Virus record (IMG/VR): IMGVR_UViG_3300037520_001079
Location: 1 to 47,993 of that record
Source: a virus
Length of the DNA stretch: 47,993 nt
Reading direction: 5' to 3' (one strand)
Position 1 is the first letter of the stretch, and each line of letters starts with the position of its first letter. The notes beneath the pieces are model-generated. The model was not told the DNA's origin. It made no database searches and saw only the letters and a program-made list of their open reading frames with translations. The position numbers and the translations under genes are program-made. This document shows, piece after piece, positions 5,733 through 15,655 of the stretch.

Positions 5733-8039
5733 GTGATCGCCGACACGGAGCGTCTCATCGACGGCTTCCGCGGCCTTCCGGCGGGGATGGACGGCTCGAA
5801 GGAGCCGCCCCAGACACCAAGCGAAGCCGCTTGGTATGCGACCAATGTGACCTTTCGCGGCGGCAACGGGCCGCGCACACGCCCCGGTTTCCGTGAGATT
5901 CCGTCAACCTTTTGGCGTAACCCGAAGCCGCGCCGCACGGTCAGTTCCCTTTCATTGTCGGGAACCTTGGCGACCGCGACATCGAATGGCCACGGATACA
6001 CCACCGGGGATTGGGTAACGATCGCAGGCTCCTCGGTTGCCGGAGCCAACGGCAGTTTTCGCATCACGGTAACGGGAACAAACACGTTCACTTATGCTAC
6101 GACGGCGACTGGAACCGTGACTGGAACGGTGACGGCGTTTCGAGATGTCGATTACACCTACAACCAAGATTTCGTAGACAGTAAGACAAGCCGAGACAGA
6201 TATATCACCTACATCCGTGGGGCCACCTATGTCCAAGGATCCTTTGTTTACCAGGATACGCGAGAAGGAAATACGACGCAGCTTATTATGGCGGTCGATG
6301 GCTTCATCCTTGCTCTGAACTTCAACAACTCGTCCTGCTACCTCTTAAACCTGAACGACCGGATCTCGGTCGACGTTCCAGTTTACATGGTGCAGGCCGA
6401 GAAATATCTCATCATCCAGAGCGGTAAAGACGAACCCCGTGTCTACGATGGATACACCCTCCGCCGGGCGAGCCACTACAACGCGATAAACAGCTTACCT
6501 ATCGGTAAGCAGATGGCTTATGGGCAGGGTCGACTCTTTGTCGCGATCAATGAAGGCTCTGAAATCACGGCTGGGGATCTAGTCTTCAGCGGGATAACGA
6601 CAGAGGCAAAGATCGTCGGCAATACAGTCGCCACATCCACAGAAATAACAACCGCGACAGACCACAACTTTACGACCGGTGATTTAGTCACGATTGCCGA
6701 CAACACTTCGATTGTTCCGTCGACCTACGTCGTAACCGTTACGGCGGCAAAAACTTTCACAATCCCCGTGAATGTCGGCACCGCCGGAACCGGAGGAACA
6801 GCGACAAAGTTCGTCGCCGGACAAGATAGCGATGTCCTCAGATTCTCCGAAACAACATTTCTCAATGAGGGTGGAAATCTGGCACCGAGCGGAAAGATCG
6901 GGAGGATTACAGGCTTGGCTTTTTTACCAGTGCAAGACACAGCCACGGGGCAGGGTGATCTGATCGCCTTCTGTGAGCGGGGTGCGGTGACCTTCCAAGT
7001 CTCGGCCCCTCGCGACCAATGGAAAAACACCGAGGCTTTTCAGCGTATTCTTTTCGACAACATCGGTGCGACGAGCGAGAGCATCCTTTCCGTCAATGGC
7101 GATTTATTTTTCCGAAGCCGTGAGGGCAATGGCATCCGCACCTACCGCAACGCCAGGGCAGAAGCAGGCAACTACGGCCAGACGCCGATCTCTGCCGAGA
7201 TCGATCCGGTGTTGCGTCAAGACACCCAATGGATGCTCGATCAAGTGAGTTTGGCCTACTTTGACAACCGGCTTTTGATGACTTGTCTGCCTAAACAGTT
7301 CCCACGAAGGGCGACGGACCAGACTCAGGCCGACACCTTTGCCGCGCAACCGATCCCGACGATTTACGAGGGGATTGCGGTCTTAGACTTCAATTCTTCC
7401 TCGGTCGGTCGCGGTAAAACTGCCGCGGTCTTCGACGGAGTGTGGACGGGTATCCGCATTCTCAAGCTGGTCCAGGGAACTTTCGACGGTGACCCGCGTT
7501 GCTTTGCCGTCTGTTTCCATGAGGATGATACGGGTCGTCGGATCGAACTCTGGGAAATCACCAAGAACGACGAATACGACACTCCAGTCGAAGGTAAACG
7601 ACGGATCACCGCCGGCATCGTGACCAAGGCGTTTAACTTCAGAGACGAGATGAGCCTGAAAAAACTGATCCGCTGCGACCTTTGGTTCGATGATTTGGGG
7701 GGAGGATCAGATTATCCGTTTGAGTGCGAACTAGCTTACCGGCCTGACGACTACCCGAATTTCACGACTTGGGAGAACTTCGAGCGGGAGTTTGAGACGG
7801 AGTTCTACATCCCGTCTTACGTCACGACACCAGCCGAGCCTTTCAACATAGAGCGAGGATACGCGCCCCAAGTCCGGTTCCCTACGCCCCCTCTGACCGC
7901 GAACATCGCGACAAATGTCCCAGCCTACTTGGGGCATGATTTTACGCTGCGGATCAACTGGACAGGGCGTGCCCACCTTGGGCGGCTCATGCTTCATGGC
8001 CAGCGGCTTACTGAAGCGGTCAACGGAGGATCACTATAA
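5733..8039 (+). CDS. Large tail protein (tubular or hub-like)
   Basis: 768 residues from GTG 5733. The opening DGFRGLPAGMDGSKEPPQTPSEAAWYATNVTFRGGNGPRTRPGF (about residues 8-52, broken here by no gap) follows a pattern I know from large podovirus tail proteins: a GGxD-type start, then N-x-x-F-R-G-G and R-P-G-F. The middle holds two Thr/Gly-rich beta inserts (FRITVTGTNTFTYATTATG at about 108-126 and a second around residue 290) that look like inserted Ig-like or fibre domains. The rest is beta-rich with many Asp and Tyr. Candidate role: tail tube or nozzle. It abuts the next gene with a one-base overlap (TAATG). Confidence 0.6.
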   Translation: MIADTERLIDGFRGLPAGMDGSKEPPQTPSEAAWYATNVTFRGGNGPRTRPGFREIPSTFWRNPKPRRTVSSLSLSGTLATATSNGHGYTTGDWVTIAGSSVAGANGSFRITVTGTNTFTYATTATGTVTGTVTAFRDVDYTYNQDFVDSKTSRDRYITYIRGATYVQGSFVYQDTREGNTTQLIMAVDGFILALNFNNSSCYLLNLNDRISVDVPVYMVQAEKYLIIQSGKDEPRVYDGYTLRRASHYNAINSLPIGKQMAYGQGRLFVAINEGSEITAGDLVFSGITTEAKIVGNTVATSTEITTATDHNFTTGDLVTIADNTSIVPSTYVVTVTAAKTFTIPVNVGTAGTGGTATKFVAGQDSDVLRFSETTFLNEGGNLAPSGKIGRITGLAFLPVQDTATGQGDLIAFCERGAVTFQVSAPRDQWKNTEAFQRILFDNIGATSESILSVNGDLFFRSREGNGIRTYRNARAEAGNYGQTPISAEIDPVLRQDTQWMLDQVSLAYFDNRLLMTCLPKQFPRRATDQTQADTFAAQPIPTIYEGIAVLDFNSSSVGRGKTAAVFDGVWTGIRILKLVQGTFDGDPRCFAVCFHEDDTGRRIELWEITKNDEYDTPVEGKRRITAGIVTKAFNFRDEMSLKKLIRCDLWFDDLGGGSDYPFECELAYRPDDYPNFTTWENFEREFETEFYIPSYVTTPAEPFNIERGYAPQVRFPTPPLTANIATNVPAYLGHDFTLRINWTGRAHLGRLMLHGQRLTEAVNGGSL

Positions 8040-8434
8040 TGGCCGTTTTGCAGACAGTTCCCACGATCGACATTGATCTCTCTCCGGAGATGGATTCTTG
8101 GAGTTCGCCTCCTGCGGGATATGAACTTCTGATTTCTAGGGTAAATACGAGTTCCACATCCAACAGTATAGGGACTGGCTCCAAGACATTTACTTTGGCG
8201 GCGAGCGGAAACCAAGAATGGGTGGCGAGCGGGTCGGTCACTGTGACATCGACAGCCAATAGCGCCAACACCATGACCGGAACGGTGACGAGCTATAACT
8301 CAGGAACCCAAGCCCTTGTCATTAATGTGACTTCGGTCACTGGGAGCGGGACAGTTGCTTCCTGGACTTTGGAGGATTTGACCAGCCCCTTTACCCTTTC
8401 ACTCGATGGCACCTACGATTTGCTGATCGAGTAA
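8039..8434 (+). CDS. Small beta-rich fibre-associated protein
   Basis: 131 residues from ATG 8039, sharing one base with the preceding stop. After about 38 residues comes a repeat-type domain rich in Ser, Thr and Gly: GTGSKTFTLAASGNQEWVASG, then TANSANTMTGTVTSYN and a W near the end (GSGTVASWTLED). I know this block from phage fibre shafts, where it occurs once or several times as a beta domain. As a free-standing protein before the collar fibre it may be a fibre base or decoration protein. It ends at a junction motif. Confidence 0.65.
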   Translation: MAVLQTVPTIDIDLSPEMDSWSSPPAGYELLISRVNTSSTSNSIGTGSKTFTLAASGNQEWVASGSVTVTSTANSANTMTGTVTSYNSGTQALVINVTSVTGSGTVASWTLEDLTSPFTLSLDGTYDLLIE

Positions 8435-8444
8435 TAACCCTGTA
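8431..8444 (+). promoter_or_regulatory. Copy of the junction motif
   Basis: GTAATAACCCTGTA; its first TAA (8432-8434) is the stop of the preceding gene. The collar-fibre gene starts at 8455 with no Shine-Dalgarno. Confidence 0.5.
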
Positions 8445-8454
8445 AAATAAGACA

Positions 8455-10023
8455 ATGCCTTATACTTCTAATAAAAAGCCCGGGGGCTTGGATGCCGCTT
8501 CCTCGGTAGGAAATGATACGATAGTTATCGAGCAGAGCGGTTCAGTGCTCAAGGCCACGGTTTCCCAGCTTGAGGACCGCGTTTTCGGATCCAAGACAGC
8601 CGTGACCTCACCGGACGGGAGCGAGGCCGTAGTTGTCCGCACCTCCGGTAACCTTATTCGGCAGGTGGCCCTCTCCAACATCGTCCCAGCTTTGAATATC
8701 ACGGACGCCAAGGTGGCGGCGGGCGCTGCAATCGTCGGGAGTAAAATCAACCCAAATTTCGGTAGCCAGACTGTTCAGACGACCGGACAAGTGTCGACTG
8801 GGTCTTTGGCGGTATCGGGTAACACGACAATGGGAGGAACCTTGGTTGTGACTGGTGCTTTGACTGCCAACGGCGGCATCAATGCCACGATTACTGGGAC
8901 ATCATCTTCAGCCAATCAGCTTACCACGGCGCGTAATATTGCTGCGACTACAGATGTGGCTTGGAACGTCAACTTCAATGGAAGCGCCGACGTTACCGCC
9001 GCGGCTACGATTCAACCCAATGTCGTGACCGACGCCAAGTTGAGGACTGGGGGAGCGTGTTCGGTCGTCGGAAGAAGCGCCAACTCCACTGGAAACGTCG
9101 CTGACATCGCCGCATCCGCAGACAATCAAGTGCTACGCAGGGTTTCTGGTGCTCTTGGTTTTGGCACCATACCTACGGACTGCATCGCAGATGATGCTGT
9201 TACATTTGCCAAGATGCAAAACTCTGCTGTAGCGGGGCTCTCGGTTGTTGGGCGGGGTGCGGCAACGGGCGGCGACTTTGCAGAAATCAACGCGGCAACA
9301 GACGCCCACGTCCTTCGTAGGAGCGGAAGTTCCCTCGCGTTCGGACAAGTCGCGACAGGAGGTATCGCCGATAGCGCGATCACTTTGGCCAAACTCGCTG
9401 CCGCTGTAGCTAATGCTTTGATTCCGGTTGGGACAATCTCAACCCTTGCCCGTAACACGGCACCGACAGGGTGGCTTGCCGCTAACGGTGGCACGTTTGG
9501 GTCGGCATCTAGCGGAGCAACAAGTGCGTCTGCCGACTACGAGGCGCTATTCACTTTGTTATGGGGCAATGGGTGGACGGATGCGAACCTCCCTATTCTT
9601 ACAAGCGCCGGAGCCGCCAGCACCAGAGGATTGAGCGCGGCAGCAGACTGGGCGGCAAACAAGCGTCTCACATTACCTAATCTGCAAGGTATCTTTGTGC
9701 GTGGCAGTGACTCGCAGACAATTAGCGGAACAACTTACAGCGGCACTTTTGCTGGGAAACAGACGGATGCAGTCATTGCTCATACTCACAGTGGAACCAC
9801 TAATGTCGATTTTCCAGATCACGCGCATAGTTACCAACGCCCTGGTTTCGCCGCTGCGCGAGGGTCGGGTGGGGTGGGTGCCGCAGTAAGCGAATTCTCC
9901 ACTTTCACTGGCGGAGCTAATGCTCGCCACCAACACGAATTTGCTACTAGTAGTCAGTCACCCGCGGGAGCCGACGAAACCCGCCCCGCGAACATCGCCC
10001 TGCTTTACTGCATCAAATTCTAA
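8455..10023 (+). CDS. Tail fibre with C-terminal tail-collar domain
   Basis: 522 residues. The N-terminal 320 residues are a low-aromatic shaft with repeated pieces (VVGRSANSTGNVADIAASADNQVLRR recurs as VVGRGAATGGDFAEINAATDAHVLRR, about 26 residues each). From about residue 322 comes a phage tail-collar domain: IPVGTISTLARNTAPTGWL, ANGGTFGS, LPNLQGIFVRGSD and the ending ETRPANIALLYCIKF, plus His-rich strands (HTHSGTTNVDFPDHAHSY) as in metal-stabilised fibre tips. This family forms trimeric fibres that hold the receptor-binding tip. The gene follows a junction motif and is six bases from the next gene. Confidence 0.85.
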   Translation: MPYTSNKKPGGLDAASSVGNDTIVIEQSGSVLKATVSQLEDRVFGSKTAVTSPDGSEAVVVRTSGNLIRQVALSNIVPALNITDAKVAAGAAIVGSKINPNFGSQTVQTTGQVSTGSLAVSGNTTMGGTLVVTGALTANGGINATITGTSSSANQLTTARNIAATTDVAWNVNFNGSADVTAAATIQPNVVTDAKLRTGGACSVVGRSANSTGNVADIAASADNQVLRRVSGALGFGTIPTDCIADDAVTFAKMQNSAVAGLSVVGRGAATGGDFAEINAATDAHVLRRSGSSLAFGQVATGGIADSAITLAKLAAAVANALIPVGTISTLARNTAPTGWLAANGGTFGSASSGATSASADYEALFTLLWGNGWTDANLPILTSAGAASTRGLSAAADWAANKRLTLPNLQGIFVRGSDSQTISGTTYSGTFAGKQTDAVIAHTHSGTTNVDFPDHAHSYQRPGFAAARGSGGVGAAVSEFSTFTGGANARHQHEFATSSQSPAGADETRPANIALLYCIKF

Positions 10024-10029
10024 AATCTC

Positions 10030-10455
10030 ATGGCCCTCATCCCAGGAACCCTCCCGAACGGAACCAAGTATCCCAACGACCCGCAGTCGTTGCTTGATAC
10101 GTTTGCTTCCTATCTCACGGCACCCGAGGTTAAAAAGAATTACCCGACGGTCACCGTAGCGACTCCGGCCAGCGCGGGGACAATCACGTTCAACGCAGGT
10201 GGGCAGGACGAACTTATCTATCTAGATATTGGCGCGGCGATTACTGGACTGGTTGTTAATTTTCCATCTGATGGCAACAGCGTGATCGGGCAGACCGTTT
10301 CGGTATTTTCCCGTAGTGCGGTCAACGCGACCGTGACTTATCCGATTGGAACTGAAGTTCCTACCGCACCCACCGCACTCGTTGCTGGCATCTTGTATTC
10401 TTGGACGAAAGTTCAGGCGAGCACATGGGCCGGATGGCGTTCCGTAGCATACTAA
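10030..10455 (+). CDS. Tail-associated beta protein, unknown
   Basis: 141 residues from ATG 10030. It begins MALIPGTLPNGTKYPNDPQSL and continues with a beta-rich region ending ALVAGILYSWTKVQASTWAGWRSVAY. It has no membrane helix or signal. I do not recognise a named family, though the final W-rich strand segment looks like fibre or tail surface proteins. It sits between the collar fibre and the repeat-containing structural protein with spacings of six and three bases, so it is almost certainly part of the tail module. Confidence 0.65.
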   Translation: MALIPGTLPNGTKYPNDPQSLLDTFASYLTAPEVKKNYPTVTVATPASAGTITFNAGGQDELIYLDIGAAITGLVVNFPSDGNSVIGQTVSVFSRSAVNATVTYPIGTEVPTAPTALVAGILYSWTKVQASTWAGWRSVAY

Positions 10456-10458
10456 CCG

Positions 10459-13425
10459 ATGCCAGTCGCCTACACAGCCGCACGCACCGCACTTGCGCCC
10501 TACGTCGACAATGGCGTAGCGGCGACCGATACCTCGCGCATTGACTCGCGGATCGACGAGGCGCAGCGACGGCTGGCCGACCACTACAACTTCCTCTCCC
10601 GCAGGGAAGAGAGCGCCCGAACCGCGCTGACGTGGCAAGCCGGGGGCACGACCGGAAATCCGGCAACGGCTGATCTCATCGTCGACAATATCGATGCGAC
10701 CAAGAACATGATCTTGTCGCTGTGGCGTGAGGAAAACAACCAGTTGGATCTGGCCACGGCATTGGAGACCAAGGCGTATTCCTACATCGAGCGCAATATC
10801 GTCAATGACGTTGAACGCGAGCGGCGGACCGCATTCGAGACTTTGGCGGCAACCAGCCAGAATACCTTCGGGGGTTTGTCCGGCCGTCTCGGGTTGGAGA
10901 CGCTCGTCCAATACAGGCTTCCAGAAAGCCGACTCAAGAGCTTCATCAACCAAGCCTACCAGCAGGCGATCGATCACCATAACTTCATCAGTCGTCGGGA
11001 AGATAAATCACGGACGCCACTGACTTTTACCGCTTTGTCGGTGAACTCCGACGCTTTCAACGCGCTTCTTCCGGTCGAAGTCGTCCGGCTTCTGGCTCTG
11101 GCTTTGATCGTTACTGATAGCGGGGGAGACGGCGGTGGCCTGAAATCCCAAGCCTTCGAACTTATCGACCGCAACGTAACGACTTTAGTTGAGCAGACTC
11201 GCCGTGATACCGCGGGGGAAGAGGGTCGGCTGCACAATGAACTTCCTGAAGGTGTGCGCGTGGCGACTGCCCGGCTGACTCAATACTTGACCCAAGCGGC
11301 GACCGATGCTTCCACGCACTACGACTTTCTCGCCAGACGTGAAGACTACTCGTCCGGATCAAAGCCCGCTACTTTCCCATTCGAGATCCGAAAGAAGTTG
11401 GTTGAATCTTATATCGCCACGACGAGCGGGGTGGTCGATGTAGCCACAGCAATCAAGCAAGAAGCGTTTTCCCTGATCGAGCGTGACTTGATGACCAATG
11501 TCGAAGCCGCTCGGAGAGCAACTGGAGGTGAAGCCGGGCAGCTTCACAACGAACTCCCCGAAGGTGTGCGGGTGTCCACGACGCGCATAAACACGTATTT
11601 GGCGCAAGCGGCAACGGAAGCCGGTTTGCACTGGGATTTCTTGGCCCGCCGGGAAGATTACTCCAGCGGAACCAAGCCAAACCCTTTCTCTTACGAGGTC
11701 CGCAAGCTCTTGGTTGAATCTTATGTAGCCACGGCCAATGCGGCATTGGAGGTGGCAGCGGCTAAGAAGAACGAATCTTTCCAAATCATCGAGCGTGATC
11801 TAATGCAGGGTGTTGAGAGCGTGCGGAGACAAGCGGCTGGAACGGAAGGTCGTCTCCATAATGAGTTGCCGGGTGGGCTACAGATTCCCACCACGCGGCT
11901 GACCACTTATCTAACCCAAGCGGCCACGGAAGCGGGTGTCCATTGGGATTTCTTGGCCCGCCGGGAGGATTACTCCTCGGGCGTGAAGCCCAATCCGTTC
12001 CCCTACGAAGTGCTCAAGTCGTTGGTTGAATCCTATGTCGCGACGGCCAACGCCGCTCCGGATGTGGCAGCATCACTCAAGCAAGAGGCATTTACCACGA
12101 TCGAGCGCGACTTGATGCAGAACGTCGAAGCCGCCCGTCGTGCCACGGCCGGAGAAGCGGGGCGCTTGCACAATGAACTGCCCGAGGGTGTGCGGATCGC
12201 CACGGCCCGTATCAACGAGTATCTGAGCCAAGCCGCCGCCGAGGCTGGCGCTCACTGGGACTTCTTGGCCCGTCGTGAGAACTATTCGAGCGGAACCAAA
12301 CCAAATCCTTTTACCTATGAAGTGCGGAAAAAGTTCGTGGAAAGCTATGTCGCGACCGGGGCTGGTCAAATCGAAGCCGCGTCGGCGCTCAAAGCCGAAG
12401 GCCAAGCGTTGATCGAGCGCGACCTGATGACCGAAGTCGAAGCGGCCCGTCGGGCTGCGGCGGGCGACGAGGGCAAGCTGCACAATGAACTACCCAACGG
12501 GGTCACGATCCCGACTAATCGTTTGACCACCTATCTGTCCCAGGCTTCGACCGAGATCGGGGCGCAGCAAGACTTCCTCCAACGCCGCGAGGATTACAAC
12601 GGTTCCGCGCCGACGCCGACCTACGAGCAGAGGAAGATCTTGGTCGAAAGCTATCTGGCGACTTCGGCGGGACAGCCGGATGTGGCGACCGCGCTCAAGC
12701 AGCAAGCCCTGGCTGCGGTCGAACGCGATGTGATGACTGCGATCGAAGCCGCCCGGCGCTCGACCCGTGAAGCGTTGCTCGCTTCGGCTAATGACAGCTT
12801 CGGCTACCACTGGGGCCGGATCGGGCTGGAGCTTCCCGAGGCTTACCGACTCTCGGACTCCGCCGTGAAGCGCATGGTCAACGCGGCCGAGGAGCAACTG
12901 ATGTTTGCCGGTAAGTGGGTTGGCACCGTGGCCGAGTATACCCTTTCGGTCTCTACCACAGGTGAGTTTTTCCTCCCCCGTGAGGTCGAGACGATTCTCT
13001 ACATGTCTTTCGACGGCGATCCCAAGCCCGTGCATGATCGGCTCAATGAGTGGATTCGTGGTGGCACGGGCTACCGCGAGACGGACGACAAGTGGCGTGA
13101 AGGCGCGGTCGACCGCGGCGAGGCGATTGATCCGGCCGATGGGTTCCTCAAGCGGAAGTATTGGATTACGCTACCGAACGTGGTTCCGGTAGTTCGGATC
13201 TTGGCCAAACGCCGCTTCGTCCCCCATACCACGGACGCCGAAAAGATGTATCTGCGTAACTACCAAGCGATCTACGAGGCGACCAAGGGGATTCTCCTGG
13301 GCGGCGAGCAAATCACCCCCCACATTGAAAAGGCCAAGGAGATGCTGGCTGGCCAGATCGCCCAACAAAACTTTTCCGGAAACCGCGGAGCCGCCCACAC
13401 CCGTCGCGTTTACCAGTTTCGGTGA
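10459..13425 (+). CDS. 988-aa virion protein with exact 104-residue tandem repeats
   Basis: Helical protein built from a repeated unit of about 104 residues: LHNELPEGVR, TTYLTQAATEAG.HWDFLARREDYSSG, VESYVAT, EAFTTIERDLMQNVEAARR. Two diverged units fill residues 1-258, five close units fill about 259-776, and a final variant (ELPEAYRLSDSAVKRMVNAAEEQ) leads into a different C-terminal domain of about 190 residues (FFLPREVETILYMSFDGDPKPVHDRLNEW, KRRFVPHTTDAEKMYLRNYQAIYEATKG). Repeats of this order suggest a rod or ring of stacked helical modules. The C-terminal domain may be the conserved tail or adaptor part and the repeats an expanded insertion. Function unproven. Confidence 0.7.
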   Translation: MPVAYTAARTALAPYVDNGVAATDTSRIDSRIDEAQRRLADHYNFLSRREESARTALTWQAGGTTGNPATADLIVDNIDATKNMILSLWREENNQLDLATALETKAYSYIERNIVNDVERERRTAFETLAATSQNTFGGLSGRLGLETLVQYRLPESRLKSFINQAYQQAIDHHNFISRREDKSRTPLTFTALSVNSDAFNALLPVEVVRLLALALIVTDSGGDGGGLKSQAFELIDRNVTTLVEQTRRDTAGEEGRLHNELPEGVRVATARLTQYLTQAATDASTHYDFLARREDYSSGSKPATFPFEIRKKLVESYIATTSGVVDVATAIKQEAFSLIERDLMTNVEAARRATGGEAGQLHNELPEGVRVSTTRINTYLAQAATEAGLHWDFLARREDYSSGTKPNPFSYEVRKLLVESYVATANAALEVAAAKKNESFQIIERDLMQGVESVRRQAAGTEGRLHNELPGGLQIPTTRLTTYLTQAATEAGVHWDFLARREDYSSGVKPNPFPYEVLKSLVESYVATANAAPDVAASLKQEAFTTIERDLMQNVEAARRATAGEAGRLHNELPEGVRIATARINEYLSQAAAEAGAHWDFLARRENYSSGTKPNPFTYEVRKKFVESYVATGAGQIEAASALKAEGQALIERDLMTEVEAARRAAAGDEGKLHNELPNGVTIPTNRLTTYLSQASTEIGAQQDFLQRREDYNGSAPTPTYEQRKILVESYLATSAGQPDVATALKQQALAAVERDVMTAIEAARRSTREALLASANDSFGYHWGRIGLELPEAYRLSDSAVKRMVNAAEEQLMFAGKWVGTVAEYTLSVSTTGEFFLPREVETILYMSFDGDPKPVHDRLNEWIRGGTGYRETDDKWREGAVDRGEAIDPADGFLKRKYWITLPNVVPVVRILAKRRFVPHTTDAEKMYLRNYQAIYEATKGILLGGEQITPHIEKAKEMLAGQIAQQNFSGNRGAAHTRRVYQFR
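11233..12786 (+). repeat. Five tandem 312-bp coding repeats
   Basis: Units begin at 11233, 11545, 11857, 12169 and 12481, marked by CAC AA(T/C) GA(A/G) (His-Asn-Glu). The spacing is exactly 312 bp four times; the fifth unit is about two codons shorter. The conserved protein positions differ at synonymous sites between units, so this is not a very recent duplication or an assembly stutter. Confidence 0.9.
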
Positions 13426-13429
13426 TATA

Positions 13430-13443
13430 GTAATAACCGCATA
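13430..13443 (+). promoter_or_regulatory. Copy of the junction motif
   Basis: GTAATAACCGCATA, immediately followed by ATG 13444 with no Shine-Dalgarno. The preceding gene stops at a TGA five bases earlier, so the motif is kept even where it is not needed as stop codon. Confidence 0.5.
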
Positions 13444-13938
13444 ATGGCTGACCAACTGACAGAAACCAAGACTGTGACTCCTTTGGATGTGCTGGAAAAG
13501 ACCATGTTCCAGTTCCCCCAAGTTGACTGTCCGTTGGTGCACCGCTTTACCGACGGTATGTATATCCGCGAGATCTTCATGCCAGGCGGGACAGCGGTGA
13601 CCACGTTGCGGCACAAAACGAACCACCCGTTTGTCATCACCAAGGGGAAAGTCTCAGTCTGGAATGATGGTGAGGTGGAAGAGTTAAAAGCTCCCTACGT
13701 CGGAATTACCAATCCTGGAACTCGGCGTCTCATCATTGTCCACGAAGACACCGTCTGGATCACGTTTCATGTCACGGATAAAACCGATCCGGACGAAATT
13801 GCGGAAATCATCTGCGAGATTGATGTGAATCCGATGCTTGATGAAGAAGATCACCGCAGAGCCATGTGGCGCAAAGAGCAACGCGGAGAGATCGCCCGTC
13901 CAGAAGAAATCGGACAGCTTATGGAGGCAAGTTTATGA
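13444..13938 (+). CDS. Cupin-like protein of the tail region
   Basis: 164 residues. The core reads like a small cupin barrel: MPGGTAVTTLRHKTNHPFVITKGKVSVW, APYVGITNPGTRRLIIVHEDTVWITFHVT, with His at the usual metal-binding places. A C-terminal helical extension (DEEDHRRAMWRKEQRG) follows. Such single cupins occur in the structural gene blocks of many podoviruses. Role unknown; they may be virion parts or assembly helpers more than enzymes. It overlaps the next gene (ATGA at 13935-13938). Confidence 0.75.
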   Translation: MADQLTETKTVTPLDVLEKTMFQFPQVDCPLVHRFTDGMYIREIFMPGGTAVTTLRHKTNHPFVITKGKVSVWNDGEVEELKAPYVGITNPGTRRLIIVHEDTVWITFHVTDKTDPDEIAEIICEIDVNPMLDEEDHRRAMWRKEQRGEIARPEEIGQLMEASL

Positions 13939-15653
13939 GTCTTGGACTTAGCGCAACAAGTGCGGCGATTTTAGGTGGTGCGTCCGTTCTATCGGCCGGT
14001 ATCGGAGCGGCCGGTGCTTCGGGTATGTTTGGTGGAGGCGGTAGCGGCAGCGCAACACCAGTCCCACTTACCCGGTTGCGTAAGATCGCAAACCAGAACG
14101 TCAATAGGATCAGAAACGAAGCAAACACCGTATTGCTGCCGCAGATCAAAAGACTGTCCGACGACCTGATTCAGAAGACTGACGAACTGGTCGCCGACGG
14201 TGGTCGACAACTTAATGACGAAGAGAAAGCGTTGTTGGATCGCTTGAAAGCGAACGACACTGCCCTGACCGAACTTCAAGACAGCGAAGATGCTCTCTTG
14301 AAAGAAGACCTCGACGCGCTTACCAACGATCTGAAACAGGGCATGGCGCTTTTGGACGCCACCGACAGGGAAGAATTCAATACTGCTCTAAGTTCGTTCA
14401 ACGAACGGGCGGCGGAACTGACGGGCGATTATGATGAACGGGCCTCGGGAGTTACCCGAGAAGCGGACACGGAATCACTTGATACGATCAACCGCTTCAA
14501 CGCGGATAGTCTCAGCCTCGGGGATCGTTTTGCCGAACAGACGAACCAAGCCCTCGGGAAATTCGAATCCTTTATTTCGGCGGACAACGCTTCGCAAACC
14601 TTAGACACACTGACCCAAAGCATCTTCGACACCCGCCAAAAACTAATTGCCCAAGCCGACCCCCGAGCCAAAGAGCTTGCCGCACTTGTTGACGAAAATG
14701 CCTCCGCCATGCTGAGTGGTCGCATCTCGGCCGACATGCAAGCCAACGTGGCGCGGTCGAGTGCAATGCGGGCTTTGCAAGGGGGCTTCGGCGCTTCGGG
14801 GCAAATGGGTCGGGGGTTGACCGCCCGTGACTTGGGTCTGACTTCGCTCGACCTCATGCAGCAGGGAACCAAGATGTATGATGACCAGCGTCGACTCAAC
14901 TACGACACACGGGTCGCCGGCATCGAGAGCATCGCGTTAGGTCAGTTCGGTGAATTGCGGACTGGGCAAGATTCCCTGATGAGGAATTCCCTTGATGCGG
15001 CCCAGAGTGATCGAGATCAACGGCAGGATGTTTTCAAGACCTCTTTGGACAGCAACTTGGGGCGAATCGGTGACCGCGCCACCCGTGATCTGGGTATTGC
15101 CGGCTCAGTCCTGCAATCGGGACTGGAAACCGGGAGGCTCGGATTCGACGCACGGCGAGACAACATCTCGGAGCGGACAACCCGTAATGCGAACAACCTT
15201 ACGAATATTTTTGATCGCAACTTTGTCAGTCGTCAGTCCGTCTACGGAGAAAACCTTAATACAGGGCGCTCGATCTACACTACCAATGCCAACGCGGCAG
15301 GTAATATTTTCAGCACGAAAGCCGACTCGATTCTTCAAAATACCGGCCAGAGAATCGGCGCGAGAAACAACGCTTTCACTGCCGGAGTAAACGCGCAGAG
15401 CCGAGTATTTGATACGATAAGCGGGGCAATCCAAGGTGGGTCCGCTACTTTGGCCGATGCAACAATGGCCAACTGGGCCAACAACAACGCCTGGAATGCT
15501 TCAAAGGCTACAACCACACAGAACTTGTGGGGCAGTGCCATCAACTCGGGGATGACCGCGTTTGGAAATCTGGCCAGTAGTGTCGTTAATCGAAAGGCGA
15601 GTAACCCCTATGGGTTTAATAATTTCGACAGCGGGTCAGGGACAGGAGCATAA
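13935..15653 (+). CDS. Internal virion protein, candidate DNA-ejection protein
   Basis: 572 residues from ATG 13935, chosen because it overlaps the cupin stop (ATGA); the frame is open upstream but only as a shadow of the cupin gene. Residues 8-38 are Gly/Ala/Ser-rich and hydrophobic (AILGGASVLSAGIGAAGASGMFGGGG), then come long Gln/Asn/Asp-rich helices with heptad patterns. An N-terminal membrane-active segment plus a long helical body is typical of podovirus internal (ejection) proteins that form a channel across the envelope. The order with the following unknown helical proteins and the giant protein supports this. Confidence 0.65.
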   Translation: MSLGLSATSAAILGGASVLSAGIGAAGASGMFGGGGSGSATPVPLTRLRKIANQNVNRIRNEANTVLLPQIKRLSDDLIQKTDELVADGGRQLNDEEKALLDRLKANDTALTELQDSEDALLKEDLDALTNDLKQGMALLDATDREEFNTALSSFNERAAELTGDYDERASGVTREADTESLDTINRFNADSLSLGDRFAEQTNQALGKFESFISADNASQTLDTLTQSIFDTRQKLIAQADPRAKELAALVDENASAMLSGRISADMQANVARSSAMRALQGGFGASGQMGRGLTARDLGLTSLDLMQQGTKMYDDQRRLNYDTRVAGIESIALGQFGELRTGQDSLMRNSLDAAQSDRDQRQDVFKTSLDSNLGRIGDRATRDLGIAGSVLQSGLETGRLGFDARRDNISERTTRNANNLTNIFDRNFVSRQSVYGENLNTGRSIYTTNANAAGNIFSTKADSILQNTGQRIGARNNAFTAGVNAQSRVFDTISGAIQGGSATLADATMANWANNNAWNASKATTTQNLWGSAINSGMTAFGNLASSVVNRKASNPYGFNNFDSGSGTGA

Positions 15654-15655
15654 TT

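Noticed and set aside
11233-12786. CRISPR array or assembly stutter
   Set aside because: Repeats are 312 bp, coding in one frame, and differ at many synonymous sites; no CRISPR array was seen anywhere.
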